DNA from: an uncultured Collinsella sp.
Lineage (GTDB): Bacteria; Actinomycetota; Coriobacteriia; Coriobacteriales; Coriobacteriaceae
Direction of reading: 5' to 3'
DNA: 12,809 bases
Assembly: GCA_958348565.1 (NCBI GenBank)
Contig: CATVZP010000053.1
Span: forward strand, 1 to 12,809
The notes below the pieces were generated by a model, which made no database searches, was not told the origin of the DNA, and was given only the letters and a program-made list of their open reading frames with translations. How positions within the stretch are numbered: the stretch's first letter is position 1; the number at the start of each line of letters is the position of its first letter. Shown in pieces: positions 7,183 through 12,809 of the stretch. The position numbers and the translations under genes are program-made.

Positions 7183-7218
7183 TATTTCTGCCATTTCTAC
7201 CCCGTCCCCGAGTGGCAG
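7183..7218 (-). repeat. Right 36-nt inverted repeat, REP-like hairpin
   Basis: This is the inverted partner of 6241-6276. On the + strand CTGCCATTT (7188-7196) pairs with GAGTGGCAG (7210-7218), nine pairs with two T-G wobbles, around loop CTACCCCGTCCCC (7197-7209). That loop is the exact reverse complement of the left loop. It starts 18 nt after the transposase stop and lacks a T-run, so it is not an ordinary terminator for the gene. Confidence 0.85.
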
Positions 7219-7239
7219 GTAGGGGAGAGCGGGGGATTG

Positions 7240-7248
7240 TGGTACAGT
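7240..7248 (+). promoter_or_regulatory. Probable extended -10 promoter of secG
   Basis: TGG followed by TACAGT gives a TGn extended -10 with four of six -10 matches. A start near 7255 leaves a leader of about 30 nt with ribosome binding site AAGGAG at 7273-7278. No good -35 is seen (TAGGGG at 7220-7225). The upstream edge lies 21 bp from the end of the right inverted repeat, so any -35 contact falls in or next to the element boundary. Confidence 0.5.
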
Positions 7249-7285
7249 ACTGGAGTTTAAACTGTTCTCATTAAGGAGCTTATCT

Positions 7286-7540
7286 ATGGGTCCGTTCCAG
7301 ATTCTTCTGTTTGTCGTTTGGGCTGTTTCTGCCGTGGCGCTGACGATTCTCGTCCTGATGCATTCCGGTAAGGGTACCGGCGTTTCGGATATGATCGCTA
7401 GCTCGCTGTATAACTCCAGCTCTGCCACAGGTGTTATGGAGCAGAACCTCGACCGCCTGACCGTCATCATGGCTGTCGTGTTTGCCGTGTGCGTCGTGCT
7501 GTGCATGTTCTTCTTCCCGCAGGGCATCGTGGGCTACTAA
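7286..7540 (+). CDS. secG: Preprotein translocase subunit SecG
   Basis: SecG is the small, non-essential subunit of the SecYEG channel in the cytoplasmic membrane and aids SecA-driven export. The 84-residue protein has the expected two membrane helices, about residues 5-25 (ILLFVVWAVSAVALTILVLM) and 58-78 (LTVIMAVVFAVCVVLCMFF). Between them is a glycine/serine-rich loop that contains the SecG-like segment LMHSGKGTGVSDMI. AAGGAG seven bases upstream sets the start. Linkage of secG with triose-phosphate genes is common in Gram-positive bacteria, which supports the call; here the transposase element has been placed between them. A terminator follows at 7564-7594, making it monocistronic or the end of a readthrough transcript. 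Confidence 0.9.
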   Translation: MGPFQILLFVVWAVSAVALTILVLMHSGKGTGVSDMIASSLYNSSSATGVMEQNLDRLTVIMAVVFAVCVVLCMFFFPQGIVGY

Positions 7541-7563
7541 TCACGAGCCGCATAAGTACTTGT

Positions 7564-7594
7564 AAAGGGTTCCGCAAGTGCGGGACCCTTTTTT
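7564..7594 (+). terminator. Intrinsic terminator after secG
   Basis: GGGTTCCGC (7567-7575) pairs with GCGGGACCC (7580-7588) with one T-G pair and an AAGT tetraloop; flanking AAA (7564-7566) pairs with the start of the six-T tract (7589-7594). It separates secG from the opp operon. Confidence 0.92.
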
Positions 7595-7836
7595 GTTTAC
7601 ATATTCGTAACAGAGTCAAAAATATCACCACATACTGCGCCCAACTAAAGAAATTCTTGACCGTTAACCGGAATTAGCCCCAAATCGTGCATAAAATGCG
7701 CTACTGTATTGCAAAACGTTGGCCTGTTGTGCATAACCAGCCATAGCAGCGGGCAGCGTTTTGATGGTTCGGATCGGATTGTCTCGACATGTGTCCGACT
7801 GAACATTTCTTTGTCCTATCTCATAAGGAGGATGGC
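7595..7836 (+). promoter_or_regulatory. Intergenic control region of the opp operon
   Basis: No gene is seen in this AT-richer stretch, which must hold the opp promoter. TTGACC (7657-7662) and TAAAAT (7692-7697) are individually promoter-like but 29 bp apart, so I do not call a promoter. GTGCATAA occurs twice (7687-7694 and 7729-7736), 42 bp apart, four helical turns. CAAAACG (7712-7718) and CGTTTTG (7757-7763) form an inverted pair and resemble half of the palindrome before gap. TCGGAT/GTCCGA (7774-7779, 7793-7798) could form a small stem. The ribosome binding site of oppA is AAGGAGG at 7825-7831. Confidence 0.45.
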
Positions 7837-9513
7837 ATGGCTGATTCTATGTTCCACCAGCCCGTTATGGGTCGTCGCGCCTTTGTTGGCGGCACCCTCG
7901 CTGCGAGCTCCATGGCTTTTCTTGCCGCATGCGGCAAGAAGGGCGGCGACGCTTCCGGTTCTGAGTCCGGTTCGACGCTGAACTTCTACATCAACAACCC
8001 GGTCTGCATCGACCCCTACAACGTCCAGGAGGACCAGGGTACTCAGGTCGAGTATCAGCTCTTTGACGCTCTGACCTCTTACGACGCCGAGAAGGGCGAG
8101 ATCGTTCCGCTGGCTTGCGAGTCCTTTGAGTCCAACGACGACGCCACCGAGTTTACCTTCAAGATCAAGAAGGCCAAGTTCCACAACGGTGACGACGTTA
8201 CCTCTAAGTCCTTCAAGCTCGGTTGGGAGCGTCTGGTCAACACCAAGTCGGCCATCGCTACCGAGTATGGCCCTTCCGAGGTCTCCTATCACCTTTCCAT
8301 GGTCGAGGGCTATGACGATCTGCTTGCCGGTAACGCCACCGAGCTCAGCGGTGTTACGTGCCCTGACGATGAGACCCTCGTCGTCAAGCTGTCTTCCGCT
8401 TACGCCGACTTCCCCTTCGTCGCCTCTCACCCGGCTCTGGCCCCGGTTCCCGAGTGCGCCGAGTCCGATGTCAAGAGCTTCTACCTTGCCCCGGTCGGTA
8501 ACGGCCCGTTCATGATGGACGGCAAGTGGGAGGATGGCCAGGAGATCAACGTCAAGAAGTTCGACGATTACTATGGCGACAAGGCCAAGATCGATGGCAT
8601 CCACTTCCAGGTCATCAAGGACATGGAGACCGCTTACAAGGAGTTCCAGGCCGGTAACCTCGATGTCTGCGACGTTCCCGTCGCTCAGATCGATGCCGCC
8701 AAGAAGGATCGCGGCGTGTCCAAGGACGGCTACACCATGGGTGACGGCGAGCGCATGCTGCTCGGCGCCGAGCCTTCCACCTACTACCTGACCTGCAACA
8801 ACACGGCCGAGCCGTTCAACAACGCTGACCTGCGTAGGGGTATCTCCCTGGCCATTAACCGTGAGGCCATCTGCAAGACCATCTTCAAGGGTACCCGTAC
8901 CCCCGCCGACGGCATTGTTCCTCCGGGCATCGATGGCTACAAGGAGGGCGCATGGGAGTTCTGCGCCTACGACGTCGACAAGGCTAACGAGTACCTCGAC
9001 AAGGTTGCTCCTGCCGGTGCCGACGGTGACCGTGGCATTAGTGTGACCCTTTCCTACAACCAGGACGGTGGCCACAAGGAGATCATGGAGTCCATCATCG
9101 GCGACCTCGCCAAGGTTGGCGTTACCGCTGTCTCCGATACCCCCGAGTGGTCTGCCCTGCTCGAGCAGTATCAGAACTTTAACTATCAGTTCGGTCGTCT
9201 GGGCTGGATTGCCGACTACCCGATCATGGACAACTTCCTGTATCCGCTGTTCCACTCCGACTCCCTCGGTGGCGACAACCGCTCTGGTTACAACAACCCC
9301 GAGTTCGACGCCAAGGTCGACGAGGCTCGCACTACGGTTGACGACAAGGAGCGCGTCGCTAAGATGCAGGAGGCCGACGCAATGGTCGCTGCCGACTGCC
9401 CGGTCATCCCGGTGATGTTCTACACGCACACCATCGCCGGCTCCGATCGCATCAAGCACCTCTATGTCGATCCGCAGAAGCACGCCGATCTGGGTACCGC
9501 TGAGCTCGCTTAA
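7837..9513 (+). CDS. oppA: Oligopeptide ABC transporter solute-binding lipoprotein (SBP family 5)
   Basis: OppA captures peptides outside the membrane and delivers them to OppBCDF. The 558-residue product is normal for the SBP_bac_5 family. Its N-terminus has a twin-arginine stretch, GRRAFVGG with Arg13-Arg14, a hydrophobic core, and a lipobox LAAC with Cys32, so a Tat-exported lipoprotein anchored at Cys32 is likely. Family signatures include YQLFDALTSYD, FTFKIKKAKFHNGDDVTSKSF and the later SLAINREAIC region. The start at 7837 follows AAGGAGG by five bases; an in-frame ATG at 7789 would add 16 residues upstream of this ribosome binding site. Codon bias is strong, as for a highly expressed binding protein. 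A hairpin separates it from oppB. The peptide specificity (oligo-, di- or another substrate) cannot be read from the sequence. Confidence 0.93.
   Translation: MADSMFHQPVMGRRAFVGGTLAASSMAFLAACGKKGGDASGSESGSTLNFYINNPVCIDPYNVQEDQGTQVEYQLFDALTSYDAEKGEIVPLACESFESNDDATEFTFKIKKAKFHNGDDVTSKSFKLGWERLVNTKSAIATEYGPSEVSYHLSMVEGYDDLLAGNATELSGVTCPDDETLVVKLSSAYADFPFVASHPALAPVPECAESDVKSFYLAPVGNGPFMMDGKWEDGQEINVKKFDDYYGDKAKIDGIHFQVIKDMETAYKEFQAGNLDVCDVPVAQIDAAKKDRGVSKDGYTMGDGERMLLGAEPSTYYLTCNNTAEPFNNADLRRGISLAINREAICKTIFKGTRTPADGIVPPGIDGYKEGAWEFCAYDVDKANEYLDKVAPAGADGDRGISVTLSYNQDGGHKEIMESIIGDLAKVGVTAVSDTPEWSALLEQYQNFNYQFGRLGWIADYPIMDNFLYPLFHSDSLGGDNRSGYNNPEFDAKVDEARTTVDDKERVAKMQEADAMVAADCPVIPVMFYTHTIAGSDRIKHLYVDPQKHADLGTAELA
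7919..7940. repeat. 22-bp perfect palindrome inside the oppA lipobox codons
   Basis: The half-site TTCTTGCCGCA is followed directly by its reverse complement TGCGGCAAGAA. The centre is between the codons of Ala31 and Cys32, the lipoprotein cleavage site. As RNA it can form a 9-bp stem with a CAUG loop about 80 nt after the start codon. It uses CTT for Leu29 and GCA for Ala31, which are uncommon in this gene. Confidence 0.9.
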
Positions 9514-9609
9514 GAGTTTGCAGCTTCCGTGAGGGTCAAGTATTTACGTAGACCTCATGGGAAACATACAGTTCTCCCTAACCTGGGGTAAACTGGCTGA
9601 TGGTAATTT

Positions 9610-9639
9610 TGGGATGCCGGTCTGGCGATCGGCATCCCA
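9610..9639 (+). other. Strong intercistronic stem-loop between oppA and oppB
   Basis: TGGGATGCCG (9610-9619) pairs perfectly with CGGCATCCCA (9630-9639) around a 10-nt loop. It is followed by TTTAGG rather than a T-run. Such a structure fits a 3' stabiliser of oppA mRNA or a leaky terminator that keeps OppA more abundant than the membrane components, a known arrangement in opp operons; which one applies here is inference. The rest of 9514-9669 shows only a weak bulged hairpin (9530-9557). Confidence 0.75.
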
Positions 9640-9669
9640 TTTAGGTTAATCCCTAGATAGGGGAGTGGT

Positions 9670-10707
9670 ATGGGTAAGTACATCGTTAAACGTGTGCTTC
9701 AGTTCATCCCGGTGTTTTTGGGCGTTACGCTGATTCTGTTCGCCCTCCAGAATATCGTGCCGGGAGATCCGATCAAGCTGATCGGTGGAGACAAGGCTCT
9801 GTCCCCCGAGGTGGAGCTTCAGCTTCGTGTTCGCTATCACCTGGTCCAGACGGACGAGGACGGCAACGCGATCCTTGACGAGAACGGCGACCCCGTTCAA
9901 ACGTCGCTCGTGGACCGTTACTTGTATTACATGAACGGCCTGCTTCATGGCGATCTGGGCAATTCGTATCAGCGCAAGCTGCCGGTTACGGAAATCTTCG
10001 CCCAGAAGTATCCGTATACGGTCAAACTTGCCGCGTGCGCCATCGTGCTCGAGGCAATTATGGGTATCGGTGCGGGTATCATTTCGGCGGTAAAGCGTTA
10101 TTCCTTCTGGGATATTTTGGTAACGCTCACCACGTCGATCCTCGTTGCGGTCCCGGCCTTCTGGCTCGGTATGTTGTTGCAGCTGTTCTTTGGCGTCATC
10201 CTCAAGGACGCCACGGGCGGTGCATTCTCCATGCCGATCTCGGGTGCCGGTGGTTCCAGCTCTCAGTATCAGGATTGGATGCACTATGTGCTTCCGACCA
10301 TTACGCTGGCTTCGGTTTCGACCGCTTACGCTGCCCGCATTATGCGCTCGCAGCTGCTTGACGTCATGAACCAGGATTACATCCGTACGGCAAAGGCCAA
10401 GGGTCTCTCCAATCGTGCGATCATCATCAAGCATGCGCTTAAGAATGCACTCATCCCCGTCGTTACCTATATTGGTGTCGACTTTGGTGGCATGCTTTCG
10501 GGCGCCATCCTGACCGAGACGGTCTTTAACTGGCCCGGTATCGGCTATGAGGTCTATCGCGCCATTAGCATGCGTGACTGGCCCATCGTTATGGGCGGCG
10601 TTACGCTCATCGTTGTCGTCGTCATGGTGATCAACCTGCTCGTCGACATTAGCTATGCATTCCTCGACCCGCGCATCCGCCTTGGCGGTCCGTCGGATAA
10701 GGCCTAA
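9670..10707 (+). CDS. oppB: Oligopeptide ABC transporter permease OppB
   Basis: OppB is one of the two membrane subunits that form the peptide channel. The 345-residue protein has about six predicted membrane segments (roughly 10-30, 117-141, 149-178, 206-225, 262-288, 308-335) and the cytoplasmic EAA loop, IRTAKAKGL (238-246) continuing into KHALKNALIP, which docks on the ATPases. GDLGNSY (94-100) is the usual motif before the second helix. Compared with E. coli OppB there is an extra acidic stretch of about 20 residues in the first extracytoplasmic loop, TDEDGNAILDENGDPV (61-76). The start follows AGGGGAG (9659-9665) by four bases. Its message is separated from oppA by a hairpin and joined to oppC by a 14-bp gap. 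Confidence 0.94.
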   Translation: MGKYIVKRVLQFIPVFLGVTLILFALQNIVPGDPIKLIGGDKALSPEVELQLRVRYHLVQTDEDGNAILDENGDPVQTSLVDRYLYYMNGLLHGDLGNSYQRKLPVTEIFAQKYPYTVKLAACAIVLEAIMGIGAGIISAVKRYSFWDILVTLTTSILVAVPAFWLGMLLQLFFGVILKDATGGAFSMPISGAGGSSSQYQDWMHYVLPTITLASVSTAYAARIMRSQLLDVMNQDYIRTAKAKGLSNRAIIIKHALKNALIPVVTYIGVDFGGMLSGAILTETVFNWPGIGYEVYRAISMRDWPIVMGGVTLIVVVVMVINLLVDISYAFLDPRIRLGGPSDKA

Positions 10708-10721
10708 GGGAGGTACGTCTC

Positions 10722-11657
10722 ATGCAGGAAACTGATTCTCAGTCTCAGGAGCAGGCTACCGCCACCAAGGTCGCATCTGCTCCCGCCAAGTCCCGCACGC
10801 TGTGGGGCGACGCTTTTAAGCGTCTTCGTAAGAACAAGCTCGCCGTTATCGGTGTCTGCTGGATCATCATCGTCGTTGTGGTTGCCCTGACCGCAGATCT
10901 GTGGGCTAAGCCCTGGCTCGGTTCTCCGACGGCTTCCGACTCGACCACTATGGCCGAGACGTCGCTGCTGGCTCCGTGTGCAGAGCATCCGTTTGGCACC
11001 GACGCCCTTGGTCGTGACATTCTTGTCCGCGTTATCTACGGTGCGCGCGTTTCGCTGTCCGTCGGAATTATGGCCACCGCGATCTCCACGCTGATTGGTC
11101 TGGTCATGGGTGCTCTGGCCGGTTTCTACGGCGGCATCTGGGATACGATCATCATGCGCTGTGCGGACATCTTCCTGGCGTTCCCGTACGTGCTGTTCGT
11201 TGTCGCCATGATCGCCGTTATCGGCCGTGGTCTTCAGAACGTCTTTATCGCCATCGGTATTCTCGGCTGGCCTTCGATTGCGCGCGTCTTCCGCTCTGCG
11301 ATCTTGACCGTCAAGGAAAACGACTATGTTGATGCTGCGCGCGCGATGGGTGCATCTGATGCTCGTATCGTTGTACGTCACATCTTCCCGAACTCCGTCG
11401 CCTCCATCGTGGTCTACGCGACCATGAACATTGGTGGCGCCATTCTGACCGAGTCCGCTCTGTCCTTCCTCGGCATGGGCGTTATTCCGCCTACGCCTTC
11501 GTGGGGCTCCATGATTCAGGACGGTCAGCAGTATCTTCTGACCGCTCCCTGGATGATGATCATGCCCGGTCTGGCAATTCTCTCGACGGTGCTCGCCTTC
11601 ACCCTGCTGGGTGACGGTCTGCGCGACGCCCTCGACGTCAAGATGAAGGACGCATAA
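10722..11657 (+). CDS. oppC: Oligopeptide ABC transporter permease OppC
   Basis: OppC is the partner permease. The 311-residue protein has a cytoplasmic N-terminus (1-40), a first membrane helix (about 40-61), then the family signature FGTDALGRDI (91-100) just before the permease core. The EAA loop is DYVDAARAMG (201-210) with HIFPNS (220-225). SFLGMGVIPPTPSWG (248-262) is highly typical of DppC/OppC proteins. AAGGGAGG (10706-10713), overlapping the oppB stop, serves as ribosome binding site. Only two bases separate its stop from the oppD start, indicating coupled synthesis of channel and ATPase subunits. Confidence 0.95.
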   Translation: MQETDSQSQEQATATKVASAPAKSRTLWGDAFKRLRKNKLAVIGVCWIIIVVVVALTADLWAKPWLGSPTASDSTTMAETSLLAPCAEHPFGTDALGRDILVRVIYGARVSLSVGIMATAISTLIGLVMGALAGFYGGIWDTIIMRCADIFLAFPYVLFVVAMIAVIGRGLQNVFIAIGILGWPSIARVFRSAILTVKENDYVDAARAMGASDARIVVRHIFPNSVASIVVYATMNIGGAILTESALSFLGMGVIPPTPSWGSMIQDGQQYLLTAPWMMIMPGLAILSTVLAFTLLGDGLRDALDVKMKDA

Positions 11658-11659
11658 GG

Positions 11660-12751
11660 ATGAAGAAGAACAAGAACTATGTGGACCTGAAGGACCAGCC
11701 GGTTCCTGAGGGCCAGCATCTGCTCGAGGTCGATGACCTTAAGATGTATTTCCACACCGAGGATGGCGTTGTTCGCGCTGTCGACGGTGTCTCCTACACG
11801 CTCGATCGCGGCGAGACCCTGGGCGTCGTCGGTGAGTCCGGCTCCGGTAAGTCCGTGACCGCCATGACCATCATGGGCCTCATCTCGATGCCTCCGGGAA
11901 AGATCGAGGGCGGCGACGTTCGCTATCGCGGTCGTTCTATCCTCGAGATGACCGAGGAGGAGATGCAGCACATTCGCGGCAACGACATCGCGATGATCTT
12001 CCAGGATCCTATGACCTCCTTGAACCCGGTCTATAAGATCGGCAAGCAGGTGGGCGAGGGCCTTCGTCTGCACCGTGGCTACTCCAAGCAGGAGGCGCTC
12101 AAGCGCGCTACCGAGCTTTTGGACCTCGTGGGTATCCCCGAGCCCGAGAAGCGCGTCAATGAGTATCCGCACCAGTTCTCCGGCGGTATGCGTCAGCGTG
12201 TCATGATCGCTATGGCTCTTGCCTGCGATCCCGATATCCTGATTGCCGACGAGCCCACGACGGCTCTGGACGTTACCATTCAGGCTCAGATTATCGAGCT
12301 CATGCAGGAAATGCAGGAGAAGAACGGCAACGCCATCATCATGATTACCCATGACCTGGGCGTCGTTGCCGATATGGCTGATAAGATCATGGTTATGTAC
12401 GCCGGCCGTCCCGTCGAGTTCGGTACTGCTGAGGAAATCTTCTACGAGAGTCGCCACCCCTACACCTGGGGCCTTATCCGCTCCATCCCGGAGCAGGCCA
12501 TCGAAGAGAAGAAGCCGCTTACGCCGATTCACGGCAACCCGCCTTCGCTCATGAACCTGCCTGAGGGCTGCGTCTTCTCTCCTCGTTGTCCCTATGCGAC
12601 GGACAAGTGCCGCAAGCAGCGCCCCGAGCGCGTTGTCACCGAGTCTGGTCATTACTCTGCGTGCCACTACTCCGGTGACCCCGAGTTCCTCAAGAACGCT
12701 CCTGAGACGTCCCGTACGCGCAAGGATTCCAAGAAGGGAGGCGAGGCGTAA
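11660..12751 (+). CDS. oppD: Oligopeptide ABC transporter ATPase OppD
   Basis: OppD hydrolyses ATP to drive peptide import, paired with OppF. The 363-residue protein has Walker A GESGSGKS (58-65), Q-loop Gln115 in FQDPMTSLNP, ABC signature FSGGMRQR (173-180), Walker B ILIADE with Glu198, and switch His231 in ITHD. The C-terminal oligopeptide/dipeptide-transporter domain carries four cysteines (304, 310, 317, 335) in GCVFSPRCPYATDKC and later SACHYS. In structurally studied relatives the equivalent cysteines bind a [4Fe-4S] cluster, so the same is likely here. GAAGGA (11645-11650) inside oppC is the ribosome binding site. The stop overlaps the oppF start (TAATG). Confidence 0.96.
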   Translation: MKKNKNYVDLKDQPVPEGQHLLEVDDLKMYFHTEDGVVRAVDGVSYTLDRGETLGVVGESGSGKSVTAMTIMGLISMPPGKIEGGDVRYRGRSILEMTEEEMQHIRGNDIAMIFQDPMTSLNPVYKIGKQVGEGLRLHRGYSKQEALKRATELLDLVGIPEPEKRVNEYPHQFSGGMRQRVMIAMALACDPDILIADEPTTALDVTIQAQIIELMQEMQEKNGNAIIMITHDLGVVADMADKIMVMYAGRPVEFGTAEEIFYESRHPYTWGLIRSIPEQAIEEKKPLTPIHGNPPSLMNLPEGCVFSPRCPYATDKCRKQRPERVVTESGHYSACHYSGDPEFLKNAPETSRTRKDSKKGGEA

Positions 12752-12809
12752 TGGCAGATACCAACGAGCGTACTCCGCTGCTGAAGGTCGAGCACCTCTC
12801 TAAGGAGTT
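12751..12809 (+). CDS. oppF: Oligopeptide ABC transporter ATPase OppF, first 19 codons (cut by window end)
   Basis: ATG at 12751 shares one base with the oppD stop (TAATG), and AAGGGAGG lies upstream at 12731-12738, a classic coupled start. The readable N-terminus MADTNERTPLLKVEHLSKE ends in the LLKVEHLSK pattern that opens ABC ATPases just before the first beta strands. No catalytic motif is inside the window. The assignment as OppF rests mainly on its place after oppD. Confidence 0.8.
   Translation, partial: MADTNERTPLLKVEHLSKE

Larger units (their letters stand above)
6241..7218 (+). mobile_element. RAYT transposase unit bounded by inverted hairpin repeats (REPtron-like)
   Basis: A 978-bp unit consists of two 36-nt inverted repeats at its ends and one intact HUH/Y1 transposase gene. 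It sits between the gpmI terminator and the secG promoter, where related genomes are expected to have a short spacer. No target-site duplication is seen: the left flank is a T-run, the right flank GTAGGGG. That fits the HUH mechanism, which makes none. The region between the left repeat and the gene (6277-6414) is AT-richer than the neighbours and holds only weak promoter-like matches (TTGACT at 6292-6297; TGTATTAAT at 6352-6360) and a CATGCATG palindrome (6388-6395). REP-associated tyrosine transposases typically occur as single, often domesticated copies flanked by REPs; mobility of this one is not shown. Confidence 0.8.

Noticed and set aside
6231..7230. Target-site duplication around the transposase unit.
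   Set aside because: The flanks (a T-run on the left, GTAGGGG on the right) show no match; HUH transposases do not make duplications.
7657..7697. TTGACC and TAAAAT as the oppA promoter.
   Set aside because: The spacing is 29 bp, far from the 16-18 bp needed for sigma-70-type recognition.
7687..7736. Direct repeat GTGCATAA twice, 42 bp apart, before oppA.
   Set aside because: Helical phasing is tempting, but an 8-mer repeat within about 240 bp is expected by chance at near 0.4, so it is not reported as a finding.
1457..9483. Very long open frames on the minus strand opposite gap, pgk, tpiA, gpmI and oppA (up to about 555 codons).
   Set aside because: They mirror strongly codon-biased + strand genes, give low-complexity Val/Asp/Gly/Leu-rich translations with no recognisable domain, and lack ribosome binding sites. 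They are shadows of GC-biased codon use.
1..12809. CRISPR arrays, tRNA or rRNA genes, phage genes, toxin-antitoxin or defence modules.
   Set aside because: No regularly spaced repeats, cloverleaf-like segments or relevant proteins were seen in either strand.

Overview
The window looks like a chromosomal segment of a high-GC Gram-positive gut anaerobe of the class Coriobacteriia, most likely Collinsella or a close relative. This is inferred from the rapZ-whiA pair next to a glycolytic gap-pgk-tpiA-gpmI cluster, strong C-ending codon bias, and protein features such as a twin-arginine lipoprotein OppA. I could not run a similarity search. All genes read on the + strand.

Region 1 (1-1311) holds the 3' end of rapZ and the complete whiA. 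Region 2 (1312-6240) is the glycolytic block. It has an AT-rich regulatory region containing a perfect 14-bp palindrome, then gap, a strong intrinsic terminator, and the tightly coupled pgk-tpiA-gpmI, closed by another strong terminator. Together these four enzymes convert glyceraldehyde-3-phosphate (replenished from DHAP by TpiA) to 2-phosphoglycerate. Enolase is not in the window.

Region 3 (6241-7218) is a small inserted unit: one RAYT-type HUH/Y1 transposase gene bracketed by 36-nt inverted repeats, 33/36 identical. Each repeat folds into a stem-loop, and the two 13-nt loops are exactly complementary. The element begins at the base after the gpmI terminator T-tract and ends 21 bp before a probable extended -10 promoter of secG. 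It is the clearest accessory element here.

Region 4 (7219-7594) is secG, encoding a SecYEG translocon subunit, with its own terminator. Region 5 (7595-12809) is an opp peptide-uptake operon: oppA (Tat-type lipoprotein solute-binding protein), an intercistronic hairpin, oppB and oppC (permeases), oppD (ATPase with a four-cysteine C-terminal domain) and the first 19 codons of oppF, cut by the window edge. A 22-bp perfect palindrome lies inside the lipobox codons of oppA.

Most of the window is conserved housekeeping sequence. The best leads are the architecture of the transposase element, the palindromes at gap and within oppA, and a CxxxCxxC cluster in WhiA.
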